Below, one piece after another: positions 36,216 to 44,576 of a DNA stretch of 64,000 nt (within the stretch, counting starts at the first letter, position 1; the number at the start of each line of letters is the position of its first letter). The stretch is from an uncultured Flavobacteriaceae bacterium (lineage in GTDB: Bacteria > Bacteroidota > Bacteroidia > Flavobacteriales > Flavobacteriaceae), in assembly GCA_947502635.1 (NCBI GenBank), contig CANNAN010000006.1, positions 62,001 to 126,000 on the forward strand. Reading direction: 5' to 3'. The notes under the pieces are model-generated. The model was not told the origin of the DNA. It did no database searches and was given only the letters and a program-made list of their open reading frames with translations. The position numbers were made by a program, and so were the translations under genes.

Positions 36216-37355
36216 CTAAAAAATAGTAGCAAACCAATGCGATATCATAGAAAGCAGCTTCGATATTTCATTAATAACAGGGATGTCAGAACTGACTCCT
36301 TTTCCAACGGAATACGCAACAAACAGAACATACAATACGAGTAATAATTTGGCATGAAGTTTCTTGATGCCATTTTTAGCAAAAACAAATATAAAGAAGA
36401 CTATGATGGTTGAAATTAAAAGTAGCACACGTAATTGTCCAACATTTTCAATGGTTGCAGCACTCATTTCTATAGGACCATAAATAAGTGTAAATAGGAA
36501 TAGCGGAAAACCAAGAGCAAAACAAACATCAAAAATATTACTTCCTAAAGCATTGGCAACAGCATCATCATAATTACCTTTCATGGCATCTTTATACGAG
36601 ATTATAGTATCAGGTACACTAGTAGCTGCAGAAGCCAGAACTACAGAAACAAAATAAATAGGCATACCAATAGCAGTTCCAAATTGTTCACAAGCTTCAA
36701 CAAGCCAAAAGCAAGCCATGCCAATAAAAAAAACAGAAAGCACTAATAAACCAATAGCTTTAGCTTTATTGATTTTAGAGTCGCCTAAAATGACAGTCGA
36801 TAAATCACCTTTAAATAATGCAATAGCTCTATTGCCACCATCAGCAGTATCTTCATAGTCGTTTTCTACATCTCCAGCTCCCTGACTTATTAACATATAA
36901 GCTACATAAATGAAATATAATCCCATTAAAATAAGACCATGAATCCAGTTTAAAGATGTACCTGTAATTACAAAAATTAAAGCCAGTTCGGCAATAATTA
37001 ATGATATGCCATCTCGTAATATGACCTTTCTGGAGATTTCAATTTTAGAAGAAATACCCTTTCCAATAACTACTAAAATAACAACAGCAGGAATAATCAT
37101 AGCGTTAAAAACGGCGCTCCCAGCTGTCGTACCAATACCACCAGAAAATCCATCTTTATCTTTTAACACAAATAAGAAAAAAAGTGTGGTGAATAATTCA
37201 GGTAAACTACTTCCAATAGCATTGATAGTAGCTCCTTTAATACCTTCTTTCATATTTCTACCAAGATAGTTTGATGCCATTTCAAAGCCATCACAAGCTC
37301 TCCAAATTATAATACATGTAATTAAAATAAGTCCAAGGGAAGAAATTATCGCCAT
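36216..37355 (-). CDS. Sodium/calcium exchanger family membrane protein
   Basis: A 379-residue protein with ten or so helices and two inverted alpha-repeats: GATINAIGSSLPELFTTLF near residue 45 and ASAATSVPDTIISYKDA with ALGSNIFDVC near 245-280. These are the ion-binding motifs of the CaCA (NCX) family. An acidic loop (GAGDVENDYEDTADGG) separates the halves. It should exchange Ca2+ for Na+ or H+. Monocistronic. Confidence 0.9.
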   Translation of the reverse strand: MAIISSLGLILITCIIIWRACDGFEMASNYLGRNMKEGIKGATINAIGSSLPELFTTLFFLFVLKDKDGFSGGIGTTAGSAVFNAMIIPAVVILVVIGKGISSKIEISRKVILRDGISLIIAELALIFVITGTSLNWIHGLILMGLYFIYVAYMLISQGAGDVENDYEDTADGGNRAIALFKGDLSTVILGDSKINKAKAIGLLVLSVFFIGMACFWLVEACEQFGTAIGMPIYFVSVVLASAATSVPDTIISYKDAMKGNYDDAVANALGSNIFDVCFALGFPLFLFTLIYGPIEMSAATIENVGQLRVLLLISTIIVFFIFVFAKNGIKKLHAKLLLVLYVLFVAYSVGKGVSSDIPVINEISKLLSMISHWFATIF

Positions 37356-37577
37356 AAGTAGTTGTTGTATTTGACAAATCTAAAAATTTAAATGAAGAAA
37401 ATAGACTCAAAAGGTGATATTATATTTGTATAAATTTTTAAAACAAAAATAATTTATTTGTATTCTGAAAAGCTATTCTGTTGATATTTAAGGGGCTTAT
37501 CAATTTCTTAAAATGATATATTATAGAATATCTTAAGAGAATGTTAAAACAATAATAATAATTCATACTGGCTTTTA

Positions 37578-37585
37578 TATTTTTG
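37578..37585 (+). promoter_or_regulatory. Putative -7 box of the molybdoenzyme operon
   Basis: TATTTTTG matches TAnnTTTG, 45 bp before the ATG at 37631. Confidence 0.4.
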
Positions 37586-37630
37586 TATTTTTAGAAAAAA
37601 TACATTTAGTTTAATATTAATACTTTATAT

Positions 37631-38092
37631 ATGGCAACCTTCAATTTAAAAATTAATAATAAAAAGCATACTGTTGAAGCAGATGAAGACACTCCATTGC
37701 TTTGGGTTTTAAGAGATCACATAGATTTAGTAGGAACTAAATTTGGTTGTGGAATAGGGCAGTGTGGTGCTTGTACTGTACATGTTGATGGTAATGCTAT
37801 GAGAAGTTGTTTACTTCCAGTTTCGCAAGCAGAAGACATGAGTATTACTACGATTGAAGGGCTGTCGAAAGACGGGAATCATCCTGTACAACAAGCATGG
37901 AAAGAGATCGACGTTCCGCAATGTGGTTATTGCCAATCGGGACAAATTATGACAGCTTCTGCATTTTTGAATCAAAACTCAAATCCAAGTAATTCAGAAA
38001 TAAGAGATGCCATGCATGGTAATATATGTCGTTGTGCATCATACAATAGTATAGAAAAGGCTGTAAAAGTAGCAGCAGATAAAATAAGTTAA
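37631..38092 (+). CDS. 2Fe-2S subunit of a xanthine dehydrogenase-family enzyme
   Basis: A 153-residue protein with a plant-type 2Fe-2S ferredoxin domain (GCGIGQCGACTVHVDG) and the helical second cluster domain (CGYCQSGQIMTA; GNICRC). This is the small electron-transfer subunit (IorA-like) of two-subunit molybdenum hydroxylases. The large molybdopterin subunit follows 19 bp later. Confidence 0.93.
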   Translation: MATFNLKINNKKHTVEADEDTPLLWVLRDHIDLVGTKFGCGIGQCGACTVHVDGNAMRSCLLPVSQAEDMSITTIEGLSKDGNHPVQQAWKEIDVPQCGYCQSGQIMTASAFLNQNSNPSNSEIRDAMHGNICRCASYNSIEKAVKVAADKIS

Positions 38093-38111
38093 CCTCAATA
38101 AATAGGAACAA

Positions 38112-40328
38112 ATGAATCTTTCAGAAAAACAAACATTTAGTAGGAGGTCATTCTTAAAAACTTCAGCATTAGCGAGTGGAGGCATGCTTATTAGTTTTAA
38201 CTTGTTTACAGCTTGTAAATCGGATGTGAAACCACCTATAGATATCAGCCAGTTAAATTTTAATGATTTTAATGCCTTTATAAAGATTTCAGACGAAGGT
38301 AAAGTCACTATATTTTCACCAAACCCAGAAATTGGTCAAGGTGTAAAAACCTCAATGCCAATGCTTATAGCAGAAGAATTAGATGTGCCTTGGGAAGATG
38401 TTCATATTGAGCAAGGTGTGCTTGATACTGAAAACTACACCCGACAACTAGCTGGTGGTAGTCAATCCATAAGACTTGGTTGGGAACCTTTAAGACAAAC
38501 TGGCGCTACAGCCAAACAAATGTTAGTAAATGCAGCTGCTGCAAAATGGGGGATTTCGCCTTCAGAGTGCAAGGCTTCACAAGGTGTTATTACAAACCCT
38601 AAAGGTGAAACACTTGGTTATGGTGATGTTGTAAAAGAAGCCGCTTTGTTAGAAGTACCAGAGGATGTTAAATTGAAAGATTCAAAAGACTTTACCATTA
38701 TAGGTAAAAACACAAGTAATGTAGACCTTGATAAGATTGTTACAGGAAAGCCTCTGTTTGGTTTAGATTATAAGGAGGAAGGCATGGTATATGCTTCCGT
38801 TTTAAGACCTCCTGCTTTCGGACAAGCGCTTGAATCTTTTGATGATACTGCTGCTCGTGCACTTCCAGGGGTTATAGATGTGGTGGTTATTGGGGAGAAA
38901 GCGAGAGCGCATTTAGAAAGCGAAAAGAAAAACTGGACAGCACAGTTAAGTAAAAGTGATAAAGTAGTGGTAATTGCAAAAACCACATGGGATGCTATAA
39001 AAGGAAAAAAAGCCATTAAAGCTGTATGGAAAAATGATTCTGAACTTGAAAGTACAGAATCTCATGATAAAGTATTATTAGATTTATTAAATGGTGAAAA
39101 GTTTGATACAAGACGAAAAGATGGAAATGTTAAAAAAGCTTTTGCTAATGCAGATAAAATCTTAGAACGTGTTTACGAGTCACCATTTTTGCCACATAAC
39201 TGTATGGAACCTATGAACTTTTTCGCAAATGTGACTCCAGAAAAAGTCCATTTAGTTGGTCCAGTTCAAACCCCAGAAGATGCGGCTAAAGTTGTTTCAG
39301 ATTTGTTGGATAGAAAACTTGAAGATATTCATTTAGAAATGACAAGAATGGGCGGTGGTTTTGGTAGACGACTATACGGTGATTTTGTATATGAAGCAGC
39401 AGAAATAGCAGCCAAGATAAATAAACCTGTAAAAATGGTATCTACAAGAGAAGATGATATGACTACAGGTATTTACAGACCAGCAATTAAATATAAAATT
39501 GCAGCTTCAATTAAAGATGGAAAATTAACAGGCTATCATTTAAAAGAAGCAGCTGTTAACATTAATATGTATGGATTAATTCCGAATTTCTTCCCTGCAG
39601 CTGCCTTAGAAAATTATCAGGTAGATACCGCAAACTATCAAAGTAATATCACAACAGGAGCTTGGAGAGCACCTTATACTAATTTTTTAGCAAGTGCAGA
39701 ACAAAGCTTTTTTGATGAATTGGCAGAAATTTTAGAAGTCGATCGTGTACAATTGCACTTAGATTTATTAGAAAATGTAAAAAAGAACCCTGAACCTAAT
39801 ATAGAGTATAGTCCAGAGCGTTTGCAGGGTGTCATAAAAATGGTAGTTGATAAATCTAATTGGGGTAAAACTGAAGCAGGTGTGTATCAAGGATTCTCCG
39901 TTTATTATTGTCATAATACTCATGTCGCAGAAGTTGCAGACATTATTATGGAAAATGGAAATCCTATAGTAAAAAAGGTTACTTGTGCTATAGATTGTGG
40001 CGTTGTTGTCAATCCACTGGGCGCATTAAACCAAGTAAAAGGAGGAATTATTGATGGTATAGGCCACTCGATGTACGCTGAATTAACTTTTAAAGACGGG
40101 GTTCCTCAATCTAATAATTTTAATAGCTATCAACTAATAAGAATGGGACAAACCCCAGAAGTCGATGTTCATTTTGTTAAAAATGATATAGCTCCAACTG
40201 GTTTAGGAGAACCAACATTGCCACCTGTTGGTGCAGCAGTAGCCAATGCTATTTATAAAGCCACAGGAAAAAGATTAACTAAGCAGCCATATATTAGTAA
40301 TATGGATTTAGAAAAAGTGGTAGGATAA
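38112..40328 (+). CDS. Molybdopterin-binding subunit of xanthine dehydrogenase-family enzyme
   Basis: A 738-residue protein with a twin-arginine signal (FSRRSFLKTSALASGG), so it should be exported folded to the periplasm. Later segments match the isoquinoline 1-oxidoreductase (IorB)-type large subunit: NPEIGQGVKTSMPMLIAEEL, GGSQSIRLGW, TRMGGGFGRRLYGDFVYEA and GLGEPTLPPVGAAVANAI (including the catalytic Glu). Substrate unknown; likely an aldehyde or N-heterocycle. It forms an operon with the 2Fe-2S subunit and the XdhC and MocA-like maturation genes. Confidence 0.9.
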   Translation: MNLSEKQTFSRRSFLKTSALASGGMLISFNLFTACKSDVKPPIDISQLNFNDFNAFIKISDEGKVTIFSPNPEIGQGVKTSMPMLIAEELDVPWEDVHIEQGVLDTENYTRQLAGGSQSIRLGWEPLRQTGATAKQMLVNAAAAKWGISPSECKASQGVITNPKGETLGYGDVVKEAALLEVPEDVKLKDSKDFTIIGKNTSNVDLDKIVTGKPLFGLDYKEEGMVYASVLRPPAFGQALESFDDTAARALPGVIDVVVIGEKARAHLESEKKNWTAQLSKSDKVVVIAKTTWDAIKGKKAIKAVWKNDSELESTESHDKVLLDLLNGEKFDTRRKDGNVKKAFANADKILERVYESPFLPHNCMEPMNFFANVTPEKVHLVGPVQTPEDAAKVVSDLLDRKLEDIHLEMTRMGGGFGRRLYGDFVYEAAEIAAKINKPVKMVSTREDDMTTGIYRPAIKYKIAASIKDGKLTGYHLKEAAVNINMYGLIPNFFPAAALENYQVDTANYQSNITTGAWRAPYTNFLASAEQSFFDELAEILEVDRVQLHLDLLENVKKNPEPNIEYSPERLQGVIKMVVDKSNWGKTEAGVYQGFSVYYCHNTHVAEVADIIMENGNPIVKKVTCAIDCGVVVNPLGALNQVKGGIIDGIGHSMYAELTFKDGVPQSNNFNSYQLIRMGQTPEVDVHFVKNDIAPTGLGEPTLPPVGAAVANAIYKATGKRLTKQPYISNMDLEKVVG

Positions 40329-40337
40329 TATTCGCCT

Positions 40338-41357
40338 ATGACACATGAATTTAAAGACATCGTTAATCAAGCTGGAATAGCTGGTGAAAAAGGCGTTAAA
40401 TCGGTTTTAGCATCTGTTGTGGCACTAGATGGGTCTTCCTATAGAAAACCAGGTGTGCGGATGCTTATTTTAGAAAATGGCAAAATGATTGGTGCTGTTA
40501 GTGGTGGTTGTGTGGAAAAAGAAATTTTGTTACAGTCTGAATCTGTTTTTAAGACAGGAACATCTAAAATAATGACCTATGATGGTCGATATCGGTTAGG
40601 TTGCGAAGGTGTTTTATATATTTTACTAGAAATATTTGAACCTAGCGGTGCTTTTAAGGAAGCTTTTTCTAATTGTTTAGAAGAAAGACACTCTTTCGAA
40701 ATCAGATCTTATTTTGATAAAAAAGAGGGATTCGTTTCTGGAATAGGTTCCTGGGTTAAAATTAAAGATGCTCTTTTTCCTTTACAAAGTCATTCGCAAA
40801 ATCAAAAAACAAATAGCAAGTTATCACTTTTTAAGCAAAATATGCCACCATGTTTTAAACTGGTAATTATAGGAGCAGAGCATGATGCAGTACAGTTATG
40901 CAAATATGCCGCGTTAACAGGGTGGGAGGTTGCTATTATTTCGGGACCCTCTGAATCTAAATCTATTGCAAATTTCCCAGGAGCTATTAGTTTTCAAGCT
41001 GTATCTGCAGAGCATATGGAAACCATATCTATAGACGATCAGACTGCGATTGTATTAATGACTCATAATTTTGCAAACGATTTAAGGTATTTAGTGCAGT
41101 TAAAAGATACAAACCCTGTATATATTGGTTTATTAGGACCTTCTAAGCGACGTGATGATTTATTGTCTCAATTCATAGAATACTGCCCAGAGATTGAGGA
41201 TGCCTTTTTAGACACGATTCACGGGCCTGCAGGCATTAATATTGGTTCTGAAACGCCTCAGGAAATTGCAGTTTCAATCGTTTCAGAAATATTGTCTGTA
41301 GCAAGAAAGCAAGATCCGATATCGCTGAGTAAAAAAACAGGGAAGATTCATTCATAA
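40338..41357 (+). CDS. XdhC/CoxI-family maturation protein
   Basis: A 339-residue protein: N-terminal XdhC/CoxI motif (VLASVVALDGSSYRKPGVRMLI; GAVSGGCVEKEI) and a C-terminal Rossmann domain (LVIIGAEHDAVQLCKYA; YIGLLGPSKRRDDLL; HGPAGINIGSETPQEIAVSI). XdhC proteins sulfurate or insert the molybdenum cofactor into xanthine dehydrogenase-family enzymes. It starts 9 bp after the large subunit stop. Confidence 0.92.
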   Translation: MTHEFKDIVNQAGIAGEKGVKSVLASVVALDGSSYRKPGVRMLILENGKMIGAVSGGCVEKEILLQSESVFKTGTSKIMTYDGRYRLGCEGVLYILLEIFEPSGAFKEAFSNCLEERHSFEIRSYFDKKEGFVSGIGSWVKIKDALFPLQSHSQNQKTNSKLSLFKQNMPPCFKLVIIGAEHDAVQLCKYAALTGWEVAIISGPSESKSIANFPGAISFQAVSAEHMETISIDDQTAIVLMTHNFANDLRYLVQLKDTNPVYIGLLGPSKRRDDLLSQFIEYCPEIEDAFLDTIHGPAGINIGSETPQEIAVSIVSEILSVARKQDPISLSKKTGKIHS

Positions 41358-41366
41358 TATTTTATA

Positions 41367-41978
41367 GTGTCTAAGCATCCATTAAATATACCTATAGTTA
41401 TTCTTGCTGCTGGTGCTTCAAAACGTATGGGGACTGCAAAACAGTTGCTCCCTTGGGGAAATAATACACTTTTAGGACATGCTATTCAAACGGCTATTCA
41501 AACGAAATCTCATGATGTTTTTGTGGTATTGGGAGCTAATTTCTCAGTAATAAATGATGAAATAAGTAAATTTCCTGTTACCGTTATTTATAACGAAAAC
41601 TGGAAATTAGGTTTGGGTAAATCTATAGCCTGTGCCACAGATCATATTTTAAATTTAGGATCAGAGATAGATGCGGTGCTCATTTGTTTAGCAGATCAGC
41701 CATTCATAGATACTGATTTTCTAAATATCTTAATTCAAAATTTCACACCCAAAACCAATCAAATTATAGCTACTTCATATGCAAATGGTGCTTCTGGGGT
41801 TCCCGTGATTTTCGACAAAAAATATTTTTCAGAATTATTAAAGCTAGAAGATGATAAAGGGGCAAAAATGCTTCTTAAAAAGTATGCTTCTTTAGTAAAA
41901 ATCTTTAAACCAAAATTGGAAAATATCGATTTAGACCATAAAGAAGATTATGAAAATTTTCGTAAAAATGAATTTTAA
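41367..41978 (+). CDS. MocA-like molybdenum cofactor nucleotidyltransferase
   Basis: A 203-residue nucleotidyltransferase with the signature IVILAAGASKRMGTAKQLLPW and LADQPFIDTDFL. MocA-type enzymes transfer CMP (or GMP) onto molybdopterin for hydroxylase-type enzymes, fitting its position as last gene in the operon. It starts at a GTG 9 bp after the XdhC stop. Confidence 0.88.
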   Translation: MSKHPLNIPIVILAAGASKRMGTAKQLLPWGNNTLLGHAIQTAIQTKSHDVFVVLGANFSVINDEISKFPVTVIYNENWKLGLGKSIACATDHILNLGSEIDAVLICLADQPFIDTDFLNILIQNFTPKTNQIIATSYANGASGVPVIFDKKYFSELLKLEDDKGAKMLLKKYASLVKIFKPKLENIDLDHKEDYENFRKNEF

Positions 41979-42122
41979 ATAGCATATCCATATTATTTTC
42001 CAATATCCGTATTTAAAAATTTATTAAAACCGTTTGGAAGTAATTATCTTATAACGTATTAGAATGACTATTTTAAAAAACTTAATTTTACTAATAATAA
42101 AAATAGAACATAGCATAACTTT

Positions 42123-44420
42123 ATGAGTGCATCTCCAATAGATAAAGCCAATACACCAGAAGAATTTAAAAATTTAAAGGTCACGAAGCCAGCCAAGAAT
42201 AGCGGAGGTATTAAAGCATTGAAATCGGCGGTTAATCATGCTTCAAAGTATATGAAGCCTGCGAATGCCATTAAGATTTCAACTAAAATAAATCAAAAAG
42301 GAGGATTTGATTGTCCAGGTTGTGCTTGGCCAGATCCAGATGATGAGCGTTCTTCGTTAGGTGAATACTGTGAAAATGGTATGAAAGCGATGTCGGAAGA
42401 GATGCAAAAGAAAACCATTGATGATACATTTTTTGCAAACCATTCTGTTGAAGAACTTGCTGGGTTATCCGATTACGAAATCGGTAAATCAGGACGTCTT
42501 TCAGAGCCTATGTTCTTAGCAGAAGGCGCATCACATTATCAGTCCATATCTTGGGAAGCTGCTTTTAAAAAAGTCGGAGACCATTTAAATGCCTTAAATA
42601 ACCCAGACGAAGCGGTTTTTTATACATCGGGGAGAACAACAAACGAAGCGGCTTTTTTATATCAATTGTTTGTTCGTGAATTTGGAACAGCTAATCTTCC
42701 AGACTGCTCTAATATGTGTCATGAAGCTAGCGGTAGTGCACTTTCAGAAACTTTAGGTATCGGTAAAGGCTCCGTAACTTTAGATGATTTATATAAAGCA
42801 GAATTGGTTATGGTTATTGGTCAGAACCCTGGCACAAACCACCCGAGAATGCTAACAGCCTTAGAAAAATGTAAAAATAATGGCGGAAAAATTATAGCTA
42901 TAAACCCTTTACCAGAAGCTGGACTTATTAAATTTACAAACCCACAAAGTCCGATTAAACTATTGACAGGCGGTACGAAACTAACCGATGTATTTGTGCC
43001 TATTACTATTAATGGTGATGTTGCTTTTATAAAGGCCATATTGATAAAGTTATTAGAGAAAGAAGAAACAGGAGGTCATGTATTTGATAGAGAATTTATT
43101 GATGAACATACACATGGTTATGATGCTTTTGTTTCAGATTTAAAGCAATTCAATTTTGATGATTGTTTAGCCTTATCAGGCGTATCAAAATCTATTTTTG
43201 ATGCTGTTTTTGATTTAGTTCTAAACAAAAAAAAGATTATTGTTTGTTGGGCCATGGGCTTAACTCAGCATGAAAACGCAGTAGATAATATTCGCGAATT
43301 AGTGAATCTGCTATTATTAAAGGGAAGTATTGGGAAAGAAGGCGCGGGCACGTGTCCAGTTCGTGGACATTCTAATGTACAGGGCGATAGAACAGTCGGA
43401 ATTTGGGAAGCAGCACCACAAGCTTTTTTAGATAAAATTGAAAGTAAATATGGTTTTAAACCCACAACAAAGCATGGGTATTCGGTAATAGATGCCATTA
43501 AAGCTATGAATGAGAAAAAAGCCAAAGTGTTTTTTGGTTTGGGAGGGAATTTTATCTCTGCAGTTCCAGATACTAACTATTCTGCACAAGGTATGGCCCA
43601 TTGCAATTTAACAGTACATGTAAGCACAAAGTTAAATCGGTCTCACTTAGTTACAGGGAAAGAAGCTTTAATATTGCCATGTTTAGGGCGTGCTGAAAAA
43701 GATTATCAAAAAACAGGAATTCAAACCCAAAGTGTAGAAAACTCTATGGGTATTGTATCGTCTACCAAAGGCATTTTAGAACCCTGTTCAGAGAAACTAT
43801 TAAGTGAAGTTGCCGTAGTTTGTAATATAGCACATGCGACTTTAAAAGAACGTTCTAAAATCGATTGGCTACAATATAAAGATGATTATAATTTAGTCCG
43901 TGAAGATATTCAGGAAGTCGTGGAAGGATTTCAGGATTATAATAAAAGACTTAAACAGCCATCAGGTTTTTATTTGCCTAATGGGGCTAGAGTAAGAAAA
44001 TTTAAAACAAAAACAGGCAAAGCAAATTTCTCTGTAAATAAATTACCAGAGTGGAAACTTAAGGATTCAGAATTGATTATGATGACAATTCGTAGTCACG
44101 ATCAATTTAATACCACTATTTATGGTCTGGATGACAGATACCGAGGTGTTTTTAACGAAAGGCGTATTATTTTCATGAATCGAGAAGATATGAAAATTAG
44201 AAATCTAGAAGAACATCAGGTTGTAAATTTGACTTCAGAATTCAATGGTAAAATTAGAAAAGCCAATAAATTTAAGGTGGTAGGTTACGATATTCCTAAA
44301 AACTGTTGTGCTACTTATTTCCCCGAAACCAATGTATTAGTACCTATCGATAGCTATGCGCATACAGCCAAAACACCCGCATCTAAGAGTATTATTATTA
44401 CAGTCGATGCCAATACATAA
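42123..44420 (+). CDS. FdhF/YdeP-family molybdopterin oxidoreductase
   Basis: A 765-residue protein of the formate dehydrogenase H/YdeP family. The N-terminal GFDCPGCAWPD motif is typical of YdeP-like proteins, followed by MPT-binding regions (FYTSGRTTNEAAFLYQLFVREFG; NMCHEASG; MVIGQNPGTNHPRML; GTCPVRGHSNVQGDRTVGI) and a C-terminal molybdopterin dinucleotide-binding domain (MMTIRSHDQFNTTIYG; CCATYFPETNVLVP). Physiological substrate is unproven. It lies between the xanthine dehydrogenase-like operon and nirB, so a role in redox or nitrogen metabolism is possible. Confidence 0.9.
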   Translation: MSASPIDKANTPEEFKNLKVTKPAKNSGGIKALKSAVNHASKYMKPANAIKISTKINQKGGFDCPGCAWPDPDDERSSLGEYCENGMKAMSEEMQKKTIDDTFFANHSVEELAGLSDYEIGKSGRLSEPMFLAEGASHYQSISWEAAFKKVGDHLNALNNPDEAVFYTSGRTTNEAAFLYQLFVREFGTANLPDCSNMCHEASGSALSETLGIGKGSVTLDDLYKAELVMVIGQNPGTNHPRMLTALEKCKNNGGKIIAINPLPEAGLIKFTNPQSPIKLLTGGTKLTDVFVPITINGDVAFIKAILIKLLEKEETGGHVFDREFIDEHTHGYDAFVSDLKQFNFDDCLALSGVSKSIFDAVFDLVLNKKKIIVCWAMGLTQHENAVDNIRELVNLLLLKGSIGKEGAGTCPVRGHSNVQGDRTVGIWEAAPQAFLDKIESKYGFKPTTKHGYSVIDAIKAMNEKKAKVFFGLGGNFISAVPDTNYSAQGMAHCNLTVHVSTKLNRSHLVTGKEALILPCLGRAEKDYQKTGIQTQSVENSMGIVSSTKGILEPCSEKLLSEVAVVCNIAHATLKERSKIDWLQYKDDYNLVREDIQEVVEGFQDYNKRLKQPSGFYLPNGARVRKFKTKTGKANFSVNKLPEWKLKDSELIMMTIRSHDQFNTTIYGLDDRYRGVFNERRIIFMNREDMKIRNLEEHQVVNLTSEFNGKIRKANKFKVVGYDIPKNCCATYFPETNVLVPIDSYAHTAKTPASKSIIITVDANT

Positions 44421-44550
44421 AATGTGTAATTCTAATACTGGTTTTTTGTCTTATAAATAATTATCCAGCTCTGAATTTGAGAAATCTTTAATAATTTGGA
44501 GTTGGCGTATAATTCACCTCAATTACGTGTTTAAATTAAGTATAATTACT

Positions 44551-44558
44551 TAGTTTTG
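44551..44558 (+). promoter_or_regulatory. Putative -7 box of nirB
   Basis: TAGTTTTG matches TAnnTTTG, 18 bp before the nirB ATG. A TACGT...ACGTA pairing surrounds it (44524-44528 and 44569-44573 approximately), possibly an operator. Confidence 0.45.
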
Positions 44559-44576
44559 TAATATAAATACGTAAAT